From contig CAMVLO010000013.1 in NCBI GenBank assembly GCA_947168365.1, positions 1 through 64,000 of the forward strand: a stretch of DNA of 64,000 nucleotides, written 5' to 3'. The first letter of the stretch is position 1; each line of letters starts with the position of its first letter. The DNA is from UBA3824 sp017541145 (GTDB lineage: Bacteria > Bacteroidota > Bacteroidia > Bacteroidales > UBA3824). Of the stretch, positions 7,622 through 17,492 are shown piece by piece. The position numbers and the translations under genes are program-made. The notes under the pieces were generated by a model. That model made no database searches, was not told the DNA's origin, and saw only the letters and a list, made by a program, of their open reading frames with translations.

Positions 7622-10600
7622 ATGAAAAAAAAGCATTTTATACTAACAATTGTAACTTTTATTCTCTTTTTAGTAATAAACGGTTACGCCAAAACTCAAA
7701 CTAATATGGGAATATTTGATATTTTTAAGAAAGAAAATCCGAAAAATCCCGACAATCCGGAAGATTTTTCTTACGATTCGGCTTGGAAACAGGTAAATGA
7801 ACTGGAAAAGAAGAATCTGAAAAACGATGCACTCAAAAAAGTAAAGGAAATAAGACAAAACGCTATCAAAGACAAAAACTTTCCGCAAGTTATAAAAACA
7901 TATTTTTATAGCCTTGACTACGAAAACCAATTGAACGACGACGGATTTTTCAACGAGATGAAAGAAGTTGAAAAACTTTTGCCGGAATTTCCGGAAACCG
8001 ACCGTGCAGTGATGAATTCAATTTTGGGTGAAATTTATTTAAATTATCTTCAAGCCGAATATTACACAATCAGGAAACGCTCTGAGGTTGAAGAAGATAC
8101 AACAGATCTCAAAACTTTTTCTACAAAACGGTTACTGAAAACTGCCCGCAAATATTTCTTCCTTTCTATTGAAAACGAAGGGATTAAAAACGTAAAAACC
8201 GAAACTTACAAGGATATTATAAAAGGTGACTTCAATAAAAATTTAGAACCGACACTTTATGATTTTCTTTGCAACCGTCTGATTGATAATTATTTCAGAA
8301 AAGAAACTTCAAGATACGAAGTTTTTGATGACGAATTCAACGAAAGCAATCCGGAACTTTTGGCAGATTTAGAAAAGTTTTCGGCTTTGACTTTTGATAA
8401 TACAAAGTACGCCAACTCAGATAAATATCAGGAAATGCGTATTTATCAAAATTTGTTGAATTTTCATAAAAACGATTCCGACAAAAAGTATTTGATTTTC
8501 AACGATATAAAACGTTTACAACATTATTACGAACAATCAACTGACGAAGAAAAAGGTTTGCTGTATGTAAACTCATTGAAAAATCTTGAAAACAAATATA
8601 AATCAGATAATTACAGCGCAAATATTAGCTGGAGAATCGCAAGTTATTACTACAACGAAACCCAAGAATATGTAGAAGCCTATAAAAAGGCAAACGAAAT
8701 AATTAAAGAAAACAAAGATTCTCATTGCGTAGAAAATGCTAAGAACCTGATTATCAACATCCAAAATCCGAAAATCAGCACTTCGGAAAATGAGCAATTT
8801 GCTTCAACGGAAGATATTAAACTAAAAATTAATCATCGTAACGTTGACAAAATATATTTAAGAATCGGAAAAATTTCTCAAAGCTTTTACGAAAAACCGT
8901 ATGCAAAACACAACAAAATGCTTGAGAAATTAAAATCCGAAATGATCAAACCGGTTAACTACGAGATGTCAGTAACGAAAAATCCTGAGTATAAGGAAGA
9001 TACCACAGAATACAACATCCCGAAACAGCCGATTGGATTTTATGCGATTTTGATTTCTACCGACAAAAATTTCAACGCCGGATGTATTGAATACACTTTA
9101 GTACAAGTTACTGATTTAGTGCCGATTAGTTCAACAAACGAAACTGATTCTACTGCAACAATAAAAGTAGTAAACCGCACAACAGGTCATCCGATAGAAA
9201 ATGCAAAAGTTACAGTATTTGGCGAAAAATACAAAAACAGCGGTTGGACAAAATTTCCGTTAGCAAGCAAGATGTCAGACAAAAACGGTAACTGCATTTT
9301 CACGAAAAAAGAAATTGAATACGACGGTTACGCATTGGAATTCAACGTTGTAAAAAACAACGACATCTTCACCAATGTCCGTATGAATCAAATTCCGCAA
9401 CGCAGAGCTCCCCAAACCGAAACAATTATAAAAGTGTTCACCGACAGAGCTCTCTATCGTCCGGGACAAACGGTTTATTTCAAAGTTTTGTCGTTTACAA
9501 AAAACGGTAAAGAAGTAAATGTTTCAGCCGACAAAAACGTAAATATCTCAGTAAAAGACCTTAACGGAGAAGAAATTTACAAAACAAATATTAAACTGAA
9601 CGAATTCGGATCGGGAAGCGATAAATTTGAAATCGGAAAATCCGTAGTTTTAGGAAACTACAGTTTTTATTGCAACAACCGTTACACGCAGGATTTTCAA
9701 GTGGAAGAATACAAACTTCCAACATTTGAAGTTACAGCGCAAAGTCCTGAAAATGAGATAAAAGTAAACGATATTATCAAAATAAACGGCAATGCCAAAA
9801 CTTATTCCGGCGTAAATTTGCAAAATGCAAAAGTAAAATACGAAGTTACAAGAATTGCGAAATTCAACGGTTGGTGGACATTCAATTACGTAATGAACGA
9901 AAAACAAATCGAAACAAGCGAAACTACAACCGATGACGACGGAAATTTTGAAATTCAGTTCAAAGCAAAACCGGATATCACTTTGCCGAAAAACAATTTG
10001 TTGACTTTTACTTACAAAGCCAAAATCGATGTAACGGATATCAACGGCGAAACTCGCAGTACAACTGAGTATGTAACAGTGGGTTACGTTGGGATGTATT
10101 TGGATATAAAAGTAAAAGACGACATCTGTTTCAAAGGCAAAGACGAATTTAAAGATGTAGAAATTACTTCACAAAATGCTTCCGGCAAACATCTTGACGC
10201 ACAAATAGATGTTACTGTAAAAAAACTGAAAAACTTTGATACTCCGCAAAATAACGATGATATTTACGATTTGAAAGAAGAAAAAATTGTAAAAACATCG
10301 ACAGTAAATTCCGACGGAAAAACCAAAATTGATTTAACATTTCTTGAAACTTGCGAAGATGGAAATTACGCTATCGTGTTGACTTCCAAGGATTCTGACG
10401 GTAACAAAATTACGAAAGAAAAACGATTTACACTCATTTCGCAAGAATGTAAAAAGGCGGATTTCAATCGCTCAATTTGGACATCCGGTACAGAAAAATC
10501 TTTCGCACCGGACGAGAAAGCAAAAATTACGGTTGGAACTTCTTACAAAGATGTGATGTGTTTCTACGAGATTTTCAGAGGTTCGGAACATGCAAGCGGC

Positions 10601-13564
10601 GAAAAAGTTTTGAAACTCAACAGCAATTCTCAAATCATAGAAATCCCTGTTACAAAGGAAGATGTCGGCGGCTTGTCAATGAGATTGTTCTTTGTAAAAA
10701 ACAATACTTTTACAACAAAAACACTTTATATCGGCGTATCGGATCCGGAAAGAAATATTGATATCAAATACGAAACTTTCCGCGACAAACTGCTGCCCGG
10801 CGAAAGCGAAAAAATCAGAATAAAAATTCTTGACAACAAGTTGAAACCGATTAATGCCGAATTTTTGGCAGCGATGTACGACGAATCGATGGACGCAATT
10901 TTGAATCATTCATGGTATCTCGACGTTGTAAAATCGAATTCGTATTGCGGAGGATATTTAACTGACGGATTCAACACGTCAAGTTCTAATACATTGATTA
11001 GCAGCGACAATCGTTATATTTCAGAACCGACATACAAACTTGCAATCAATTGGTTTGGTCACACATTAAACAGTTTTACAAGAGACATGTACATGACCGG
11101 ACGTTCAATAATGTTTGGCTACGCGGCTAAAGAATCATGCGCTGTTAACAAGAAAATGGAAATATGTGACGAAGCAGTACCGATGTTACGAAGCGATGAC
11201 ATCGCTGAAGCATCAGAAGATATCGAAACCGGAACAGAACCGGAAGAAGAAATTCAAATTAGAAAGAATTTTGCTGAAACCGCATTTTTCTATCCGCATT
11301 TGGTAACGGATTCTGAAGGCGCAATTTCAATTGAATTTACTGTACCTGAGTCACTTACAAAATGGCATTTTATGGGAATGGCTCACACCAAAGATATGAA
11401 AGTAAAATTTACTGACAATCATTTGGTTACACAAAAGAATTTCTCTGTAGAACCAAACTTGCCAAGATTTTTCATGGAAGGAGACCAAATAACTATCCCT
11501 GTAAAAATCAACAATTTAACAGACGAAAATATTGCAGGAAATGTTAAAATCGAAATTTTGGATGCTGTTACAGAAAAACCTGTAAAAGATTACATCGTGG
11601 AAAATTCCAAATTGAATTTTGAAACCCAAGCGTCAAAAACTTCGCTTGCGGAATTCAATATCACAGTTCCAAAACGTCCTGAACCGGTGATTATCAGAGT
11701 AATAGGAATTTCAGGCAATCATTCCGACGGATATCAAAAATTTGTTCCGGTTCTTACAACAAGAACATTAGTTACTGAGGCTCAGTCACTTTATGTAAGA
11801 GCAAATCAAACTAAAAAATATACAATCAATTCGATTTTGAAACCGAGCAAAACTCAACAAAATCAAAATTTTGTATTTGAATTTACTTCAAATCCGGCTT
11901 GGATGGCATTCATGAGTTTGCCGTATTTAAGACAAAATCAATATGAATGTTACGAGCAAACATTTTCAAAACTTTACGCTAACTTATTGGCTCAGAAGAT
12001 TATACAATCGAATCCGGATTTTGAGAAAACATATTCTCAGATGACGGAAAAAGATTTTGAATCGGCATTGGAAAAAAATCAGGAGCTGAAAAGCATAATG
12101 CTCAACGAAACGCCTTGGCTTTTGGATGCAAAAAACGAAACTTCTCAAATGAAGGAAATTGCGCATCTTTTCAATGCGGAAGAAATCAAAGTCAGCAACA
12201 AAGAATTTATCAAAAAGTTGAAAGACGGTCAGTTTTCCAACGGCGGTTGGCCATGGTTTAAAGGCATGCACGAAAATGCGTATATCACACAACACATCTT
12301 GGCCGGTTTCGGAAAACTCATAAAACTGGGCGCGTTGGATAACCAAGATGAAGTCAAAAAAATGACAAAACTTGCTATCTCGTTCTGTGACAAGGAAATG
12401 GAAGACCATTACAAACTCTTGAAAAAGAAATTAACCAAAGAGGAATTGGAAAAATACATTCCAAGTTACAGCGACATCGAATACATCTACGCCCGCAGTT
12501 TCTTCTTAGAAAATTCAATACCGAACTCAACCAAAGAAGCTTACAATTTTATGGTTGAAAAGTTGGAAAAACATTGGACTGAATATTCAATGCTCGGTCA
12601 GGCAATACTTGCAACTGCTTTTAAACGAATTGACAAACAATCAGTTACAAACGATATTTTACGATCATTCATTAACAATGCACAATATTCGGATGAATTT
12701 GGGATGTATTATTCCAAAAATCTAAACGGCTACAATTGGTGGAATTCTCCGATAGAAACTCAAGCCATGATAATTGAATGTTTTGCGGAAAACGGTTGCA
12801 CCAAGGAAGTTGAAGAATTGAAAATCTGGCTCATAAAACACAAACAGACAAACAATTGGAAATCAACAAAAGCAACTTCCGAAGCTGTTTATGCATTACT
12901 GATGACAGGCGAAAAGATGTCAACTAAAGAAAAAACCGTGCAAATAAAAATCGGCGGCAAAATTCTTAATCAAGACGACGCTTCTATCGGTACGGGTTAT
13001 ATCAAGAGGAGCTACTCTCCTACTGAAATTACAAAGGAAAAAGCTAATATTGAATTAGTTAACCCGAACAATCATATTGCTTACGGAGCTACTTACTTGC
13101 AATATCTTGATGAATTTGACAACGTAAAGGCAAGTAAAAACGGAATTTCAATTGACAAAAAACTTTACTTGATTACTAAAAACGGTTTAGGAGAAGAAAT
13201 TTTGAAAGAAATTACACCCAAAACCGCAATTCACCAAGGCAACAAAATCAAAGTAAGATTTGTAATCACCACCGACAGAGATTTGGAATATGTTTTCTTG
13301 AAAGACCATCATTCTTCCGGATTTGAACCGCTCAACACTCTTTCAAGTTGCAAATATCAAGACGGTTTGTGTTACTACGAATCCACCAAAGATGCCTCTG
13401 AAGAATTTTTCCTCGACTATTTGAAACGCGGAACTTATGTATTTGAATATCCGTTGATTGCAGTTCACAAAGGTTATTTCACCAACGGAATTGCATCAAT
13501 AGAATGTATGTACGCTCCGGAATTCAGATCGGTTTCAAAATCTCAAAAGGTAAAAGTAGAATAG
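7622..13564 (+). CDS. Bacterial alpha-2-macroglobulin with thioester
   Basis: Very large (1,980 residues) periplasmic protease-trapping protein. An N-terminal signal segment (KKKHFILTIVTFILFLVINGYA) has no lipobox. A helical repeat region to about 370 precedes MG domains, including the A2M N-terminal signature IIKVFTDRALYRPGQTVYFK near 600. An acidic low-complexity stretch about 1178-1215 (SDDIAEASEDIETGTEPEEE) lies just before NFAETAFFYP and is the likely bait region. The A2M core reads VPESLTKWHFMGMAHTKDM near 1240. The thioester motif C-x-E-Q is intact at C1443-Y-E-Q1446, followed by the alpha/alpha toroid (FSNGGWPWFKGMHEN near 1540). By family it traps attacking proteases covalently. The usual partner gene pbpC (PBP1c) is not in this window, so it stands alone between surE and corA. 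Own promoter and own terminator. Confidence 0.9.
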   Translation: MKKKHFILTIVTFILFLVINGYAKTQTNMGIFDIFKKENPKNPDNPEDFSYDSAWKQVNELEKKNLKNDALKKVKEIRQNAIKDKNFPQVIKTYFYSLDYENQLNDDGFFNEMKEVEKLLPEFPETDRAVMNSILGEIYLNYLQAEYYTIRKRSEVEEDTTDLKTFSTKRLLKTARKYFFLSIENEGIKNVKTETYKDIIKGDFNKNLEPTLYDFLCNRLIDNYFRKETSRYEVFDDEFNESNPELLADLEKFSALTFDNTKYANSDKYQEMRIYQNLLNFHKNDSDKKYLIFNDIKRLQHYYEQSTDEEKGLLYVNSLKNLENKYKSDNYSANISWRIASYYYNETQEYVEAYKKANEIIKENKDSHCVENAKNLIINIQNPKISTSENEQFASTEDIKLKINHRNVDKIYLRIGKISQSFYEKPYAKHNKMLEKLKSEMIKPVNYEMSVTKNPEYKEDTTEYNIPKQPIGFYAILISTDKNFNAGCIEYTLVQVTDLVPISSTNETDSTATIKVVNRTTGHPIENAKVTVFGEKYKNSGWTKFPLASKMSDKNGNCIFTKKEIEYDGYALEFNVVKNNDIFTNVRMNQIPQRRAPQTETIIKVFTDRALYRPGQTVYFKVLSFTKNGKEVNVSADKNVNISVKDLNGEEIYKTNIKLNEFGSGSDKFEIGKSVVLGNYSFYCNNRYTQDFQVEEYKLPTFEVTAQSPENEIKVNDIIKINGNAKTYSGVNLQNAKVKYEVTRIAKFNGWWTFNYVMNEKQIETSETTTDDDGNFEIQFKAKPDITLPKNNLLTFTYKAKIDVTDINGETRSTTEYVTVGYVGMYLDIKVKDDICFKGKDEFKDVEITSQNASGKHLDAQIDVTVKKLKNFDTPQNNDDIYDLKEEKIVKTSTVNSDGKTKIDLTFLETCEDGNYAIVLTSKDSDGNKITKEKRFTLISQECKKADFNRSIWTSGTEKSFAPDEKAKITVGTSYKDVMCFYEIFRGSEHASGEKVLKLNSNSQIIEIPVTKEDVGGLSMRLFFVKNNTFTTKTLYIGVSDPERNIDIKYETFRDKLLPGESEKIRIKILDNKLKPINAEFLAAMYDESMDAILNHSWYLDVVKSNSYCGGYLTDGFNTSSSNTLISSDNRYISEPTYKLAINWFGHTLNSFTRDMYMTGRSIMFGYAAKESCAVNKKMEICDEAVPMLRSDDIAEASEDIETGTEPEEEIQIRKNFAETAFFYPHLVTDSEGAISIEFTVPESLTKWHFMGMAHTKDMKVKFTDNHLVTQKNFSVEPNLPRFFMEGDQITIPVKINNLTDENIAGNVKIEILDAVTEKPVKDYIVENSKLNFETQASKTSLAEFNITVPKRPEPVIIRVIGISGNHSDGYQKFVPVLTTRTLVTEAQSLYVRANQTKKYTINSILKPSKTQQNQNFVFEFTSNPAWMAFMSLPYLRQNQYECYEQTFSKLYANLLAQKIIQSNPDFEKTYSQMTEKDFESALEKNQELKSIMLNETPWLLDAKNETSQMKEIAHLFNAEEIKVSNKEFIKKLKDGQFSNGGWPWFKGMHENAYITQHILAGFGKLIKLGALDNQDEVKKMTKLAISFCDKEMEDHYKLLKKKLTKEELEKYIPSYSDIEYIYARSFFLENSIPNSTKEAYNFMVEKLEKHWTEYSMLGQAILATAFKRIDKQSVTNDILRSFINNAQYSDEFGMYYSKNLNGYNWWNSPIETQAMIIECFAENGCTKEVEELKIWLIKHKQTNNWKSTKATSEAVYALLMTGEKMSTKEKTVQIKIGGKILNQDDASIGTGYIKRSYSPTEITKEKANIELVNPNNHIAYGATYLQYLDEFDNVKASKNGISIDKKLYLITKNGLGEEILKEITPKTAIHQGNKIKVRFVITTDRDLEYVFLKDHHSSGFEPLNTLSSCKYQDGLCYYESTKDASEEFFLDYLKRGTYVFEYPLIAVHKGYFTNGIASIECMYAPEFRSVSKSQKVKVE

Positions 13565-13593
13565 AAATTAACCCGAAATACATACTACAAAAA

Positions 13594-13628
13594 AACGGCT
13601 GCGGAAAAATCCACAGCCGTTTTTTTTC
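13594..13628. terminator. Bidirectional terminator between A2M gene and corA
   Basis: Stem 13594-13604 with 13611-13621 (one mismatch), flanked by A-runs on the left and T-runs on the right, so it can stop both the + strand A2M transcript and the - strand corA transcript. Confidence 0.85.
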
Positions 13629-13629
13629 G

Positions 13630-14562
13630 TTAGAACCAATGCCGCTTTCGGGAAATAAATATACCCATAATCGCCATAAGTGCCGAGAATGCCAAAATCA
13701 CCGGCAATGCCCAACTTGTTTGTTCCAAAAAGTTTGGCACGTTCATACCGAAAATACTTGCTATCAATGTTGGAATCATCAAAATGATTGATACTGATGT
13801 CATTTGTTTCATCACAACGTTCAGATTGTTGGAAATTACGGATGCAAATGTATCCATCATCCCTGACTGGATGTTAGAATAAATTTGCGCCATCTCAATC
13901 GCCTGTTTAGTTTCAATCATTGCGTCTTCTACCAAATCTTCGTTGCGCTCAGAAAATGTAGTACGTTTTGAATTTTTGAACTTTGCGAGTACCAACTCAT
14001 TGGATTTCAACGAAGTAATGAAGAATACCAAACATTTTTCCAACTTCAACAAACGTGTAAGTTCCTCATTACGAATGGATTTTTCAATTTCTTTTTCAAT
14101 CAAAGATGTATGCTGATAAATCTGCCTCAAATAATACATGAAAGAATTTGCACTTCGTATAAAAAGTTGCAAAGTGAAATTAATAACATCGTAAACAGGC
14201 TGAATATCAGAACGATAAACTGACGGCTGAGTTACCGGCAAAACATTATTCGGAGTAGTACAAATAGTAACGGTGTAATCTTCACACATAAAAATTCCAA
14301 GCGGATACGTGCTGTAACTCATACCATTATCTGAAGTTTCTACCGGAATACGCAAAATTATCATACTCCAATCGTCGTCCACTTCATAACGAGAACGCTC
14401 ATCATTATCGAGTATGTCTTGAATTACTTCCTGTGGAACATTATATTCCTCTTGCAAAATTGCAACTTCCTCACTGTCAGGCTGCACGCAATGCACCCAA
14501 CATCCGTTTTCGAGTTCTGAGAGTTTTTCATCACCCAAAAAACTCTTATACATCTGAATCAT
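13630..14562 (-). CDS. corA: CorA family Mg2+/divalent cation transporter
   Basis: Inner-membrane pentameric divalent-cation channel. The long cytoplasmic part (1-250) contains the willow helices; the C-terminus holds two membrane helices with the diagnostic GMNVPNF loop at about 271-277 and a basic end (ISRKRHWF). An in-frame ATG at 14604 exists, but ATG at 14562 is preceded by a full AGGAGG (14567-14572, minus strand) at 4-base spacing, which is unusual in this SD-poor genome and decides the start, giving 310 residues. A -7 box lies at 14699-14706, leaving a leader of about 130 bases. Transports Mg2+, perhaps Co2+ or Ni2+; the exact ion cannot be told from sequence. Confidence 0.9.
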   Translation of the reverse strand: MIQMYKSFLGDEKLSELENGCWVHCVQPDSEEVAILQEEYNVPQEVIQDILDNDERSRYEVDDDWSMIILRIPVETSDNGMSYSTYPLGIFMCEDYTVTICTTPNNVLPVTQPSVYRSDIQPVYDVINFTLQLFIRSANSFMYYLRQIYQHTSLIEKEIEKSIRNEELTRLLKLEKCLVFFITSLKSNELVLAKFKNSKRTTFSERNEDLVEDAMIETKQAIEMAQIYSNIQSGMMDTFASVISNNLNVVMKQMTSVSIILMIPTLIASIFGMNVPNFLEQTSWALPVILAFSALMAIMGIFISRKRHWF

Positions 14563-14566
14563 TATA

Positions 14567-14572
14567 CCTCCT
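14567..14572 (-). promoter_or_regulatory. Shine-Dalgarno site of corA
   Basis: CCTCCT on the + strand is AGGAGG on the minus strand, 4 bases before ATG 14562. It rules against the upstream ATG at 14604. Confidence 0.75.
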
Positions 14573-14698
14573 AATTTTAGACCACAAAAGGTTAGGAAGT
14601 ACAATTGATGTGATTGCCTACCTTCTGAAAGTCAATTTTTTAAATTCTAGATTATACGGGACACCGTCCATAAGATTTTTCTATTTGATTATTTGCTA

Positions 14699-14706
14699 CA
14701 AAAATA
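14699..14706 (-). promoter_or_regulatory. -7 box upstream of corA
   Basis: CAAAAATA reads TATTTTTG on the minus strand, an exact TAnnTTTG. It would give corA a leader of about 130 bases, in which no known riboswitch is recognised. Confidence 0.45.
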
Positions 14707-14741
14707 AGAAAATTTCGCAGATAATTTGTTATAATAATATT

Positions 14742-14777
14742 AAAAAAAATCGACGATAATAAAAAAATTATCGCCGA
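14742..14777 (-). terminator. Terminator of argF
   Basis: On the minus strand, an 11-bp stem (14767-14777 with 14750-14760, one mismatch) is followed by eight T (14742-14749). It lies 30 bases after the argF stop. Confidence 0.7.
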
Positions 14778-14806
14778 CAAAAAAAATAGAAATATGGGTA
14801 AAAACT

Positions 14807-15808
14807 TTAATCACCAAGGGTAGCAACCATAACAGCTTTGATTGTGTGAAGTCGGTTTTCTGCTTCGTCGAAAACAACAGATGCTTCACTTTCAAATACT
14901 TCGTCGGTTACTTCCATACAATCGATACCAAATTTTTCAAAAATTTCTTTACCGGTTGTAGTATCCAAATCATGAAAAGCCGGCAAACAATGCATAAACT
15001 TAGCATCCTTGTTGCCGGTAAGTTGCATCATTTTATTATTAATTCTATACGGAGTAAGCAATTTGATTCTTTCAGCCCAAACTTCGTGAGGCTCACCCAT
15101 CGATACCCAAACGTCAGTATAAACAAAATCACAATCTTTCAAACCTTCTACCGGGTCAGAAGTTAAAGTGATTTTTGCGCCTGATTGTTTTGCAAGGTCC
15201 TGACATGTAGCAACTAAATCGGCTTTTGGCTGAAGACATTCCGGTCCCACAATTCTGAAATCCATGCCAAGTTTTGCTGCAATTATCATCAACGAGTTAC
15301 AAGTATTGCCGTGAGTATCGCCCAAGAATGCAAATTTTATTTCGCTGACTTTCTTGGTTGAATGTTCTTTCATAGTGAGAACATCTGCAAGTGCCTGAGT
15401 TGGATGAAATTCGTTAGTCAAACCGTTCCAAACCGGCTTTTTTGAATATTCAGACAAGATTTCAACAGTTTTTTGAGCAAAACCTCTGTATTCCAAAGCG
15501 TCAAACATCCTTCCGAAAACTCTTGCAGAATCTTTTGCTGATTCTTTGTGACCAAGCTGACTGCCCGAAGGTGTGATGTAAACCGTGTGTGCACCTTGGT
15601 CGGCGGCGGCTACTTCAAAAGCGCATCGGGTACGAGTAGAAGTTTTTTCAAAGATTAAGGCGATATTTTTGCCTTTCAAATGCTGTACTTCTTTACCTTC
15701 TGCCTTTGCTTTTTTCAAGTCTGCGGATAAATCCAATAAATAATTAATTTCTTCGGCTGAGAAATCAAGTAACGTAAGCAGACTTCTATTTTTTAAATTT
15801 ACCGTCAT
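14807..15808 (-). CDS. argF: Ornithine carbamoyltransferase
   Basis: Makes citrulline from ornithine and carbamoyl phosphate in arginine synthesis (or the reverse in arginine breakdown). The carbamoyl phosphate loop STRTRCAFE, the HPTQALADVLT motif and HCLPAFHD, which carries the catalytic Cys, are all intact and match ornithine- rather than aspartate-carbamoyltransferase. ATG 15808 (TVNLKNRSLLTLLDF) is chosen over ATG 15832, because the -7 box at 15830-15837 overlaps the upstream ATG and puts the RNA start after it; this gives 333 residues, the family norm. No other arg gene is adjacent. Acetylated or succinylated ornithine as substrate, known from some Bacteroidota relatives, cannot be fully excluded, but HCLPA favours ornithine. 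Confidence 0.9.
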   Translation of the reverse strand: MTVNLKNRSLLTLLDFSAEEINYLLDLSADLKKAKAEGKEVQHLKGKNIALIFEKTSTRTRCAFEVAAADQGAHTVYITPSGSQLGHKESAKDSARVFGRMFDALEYRGFAQKTVEILSEYSKKPVWNGLTNEFHPTQALADVLTMKEHSTKKVSEIKFAFLGDTHGNTCNSLMIIAAKLGMDFRIVGPECLQPKADLVATCQDLAKQSGAKITLTSDPVEGLKDCDFVYTDVWVSMGEPHEVWAERIKLLTPYRINNKMMQLTGNKDAKFMHCLPAFHDLDTTTGKEIFEKFGIDCMEVTDEVFESEASVVFDEAENRLHTIKAVMVATLGD

Positions 15809-15829
15809 GTTTATTAATTTTTTATAATG

Positions 15830-15837
15830 CAAAGTTA
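15830..15837 (-). promoter_or_regulatory. -7 box of argF
   Basis: CAAAGTTA reads TAACTTTG on the minus strand. Its position makes ATG 15832 untranscribed and supports ATG 15808. Confidence 0.6.
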
Positions 15838-15907
15838 TAATAAAAATTCAGAATATGCAAATAAATTGAATAAATATTTCATAAATAAGTAAATTTCTTA
15901 CCAAAAA

Positions 15908-17440
15908 TTAATTTTTATTCAATTCTATAAAAAAACCGTCTTCAGGCGCAACAGCATAACAGAAATTATTTAAATCTTTGAGAGGCAATTGATTATAAGG
16001 ATTATTTTTTTGTGAACAATCCATAACAATACAATTTGAGTCATTCAACCTCAAAACGGCAAGTACATTATTAAATTGTATTTTATTAGCATAAGATGTA
16101 TCTACCACGCCATAATCTTTGGTAGCCGTCAACGCTGGAAACGCATCCAAACCGGCTCTGCGCAAAAGGGCAACGAGCGTAAGATTAATATCAGCCGTAG
16201 ATCCGATTTTGGTTTTTAATACTTTTTCCGGATTTTTACTAAGATGATTGCAGTATGTACTATCCCATGTTACATTTTTATTAACATATTGATATATTTT
16301 GTTGACAGTCTGCAATGTGTCTGAAAATTCGGCTTCGTCAAAGATGTCTTGCAAAGTTTTGTCAACAGGAAAAACTTTCATAACGGGTTTCCAAAAATCC
16401 GGAGATTTTCTGAGCTGTTTGTGCAAAAGCTGCCACGAATTGGAATTTACGATTATATATCCGGCATCATACAATTTGAACCAAGCTTCTGATTCTGAGA
16501 GATATCTGTTGTCGGGATCGGCGTATGTATAAAGTAAATGAGTCATTTGCTGCCATGCCGCCATATAAATCGGATGAGAATAACCGATGTTTTGTGTAAA
16601 TTTTGCGGCTTTCATCACAACACGAGGATAAGTAAGCTCAAAATTCGGATTATCAGCAACTTCCTGCGGCAGAATATGCGAAACTCTAAATGTATCGATG
16701 TCACACTGAAATTTGAAATTCAGATTGAATCTTCTGCCGCGACCTTGCATATAATAAAATGATTTCGGATTATCATTCGGCGCGAAAAGGTAAGGAATAT
16801 TCAGAAACGAATTTTCGGAAGAATGATAGACTTGATTTTCAGGATCATTCACAGTATATTTATATTTCATGTGCACCGGAAATTCAGCTACAAATTCAGC
16901 CTTCAAAGCCGGATACTTGTATTTGAAATCGTAAGCCGGCGGCAACATAAAATCGTATGTTGCGATATAATACTGAAAATCAATAATATCGCCACGTTTC
17001 AAAACCGGCAAGTCAAAAGTAAAAAAACTATTGAGCGAATCTTTGTCGATAGAATGTGACTGTTTGTATTTTACTTTGGTGTTGACAATTTTATCGCCGT
17101 TCAATGTAAAAACCGACAATTTCCACGATGGCACACGCTCGTAACTATTTAAGCCTGAATATGTAATCGTAAACAAGTCAGAATCAGAAAAACCGTCTTG
17201 AAGAACTTTCAGCCTCAAATGCACACGATGAAAAAGTCGCAACGAATTATTGTAAGTTTCAAAATAAACTTTCTTTTCGGCAAACAAAATTACAGCGTTG
17301 TAACCCAAATCGTCAAAATCTGTAGGCTGAAATTCTGACTTGTCAATTTTACCGAAATCCTTGAATCCGTGCGAATTTCTTTGCGCAGAAACTGTAAAAA
17401 CGGCAAACATAATTAACAACAATAAATATAATCTTTTCAT
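15908..17440 (-). CDS. DUF3857 / transglutaminase-like secreted protein
   Basis: Exported protein of 510 residues with signal peptide MKRLYLLLLIMFAVFTVSAQ. The DUF3857 half carries conserved strands such as HLRLKVLQDG and LKRGDIIDFQYYI, and a C-terminal transglutaminase-like fold contains KIGSTADINLTLVALLRRAG. Active members have a Cys at the position of STAD and a later His; here Ser/Thr and ATKDYGVV occupy those places, so the protein is probably not an active transglutaminase or protease. It is shorter than many relatives of over 600 residues because it lacks the extra C-terminal beta domain. It lies 52 bases downstream of the DUF4159 gene and probably shares its transcript. Envelope role unknown. 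Confidence 0.75.
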   Translation of the reverse strand: MKRLYLLLLIMFAVFTVSAQRNSHGFKDFGKIDKSEFQPTDFDDLGYNAVILFAEKKVYFETYNNSLRLFHRVHLRLKVLQDGFSDSDLFTITYSGLNSYERVPSWKLSVFTLNGDKIVNTKVKYKQSHSIDKDSLNSFFTFDLPVLKRGDIIDFQYYIATYDFMLPPAYDFKYKYPALKAEFVAEFPVHMKYKYTVNDPENQVYHSSENSFLNIPYLFAPNDNPKSFYYMQGRGRRFNLNFKFQCDIDTFRVSHILPQEVADNPNFELTYPRVVMKAAKFTQNIGYSHPIYMAAWQQMTHLLYTYADPDNRYLSESEAWFKLYDAGYIIVNSNSWQLLHKQLRKSPDFWKPVMKVFPVDKTLQDIFDEAEFSDTLQTVNKIYQYVNKNVTWDSTYCNHLSKNPEKVLKTKIGSTADINLTLVALLRRAGLDAFPALTATKDYGVVDTSYANKIQFNNVLAVLRLNDSNCIVMDCSQKNNPYNQLPLKDLNNFCYAVAPEDGFFIELNKN

Positions 17441-17492
17441 GTTATTAGAATTTTAAAGGTTAAAAAAAGTATTGGTTTTATAAACAGTTTTT

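Noticed and set aside
11984..12409. Minus-strand frame of 141 codons inside the A2M gene
   Set aside because: Covers the conserved toroid of the A2M protein; aromatic-rich composition is typical of antisense shadow.
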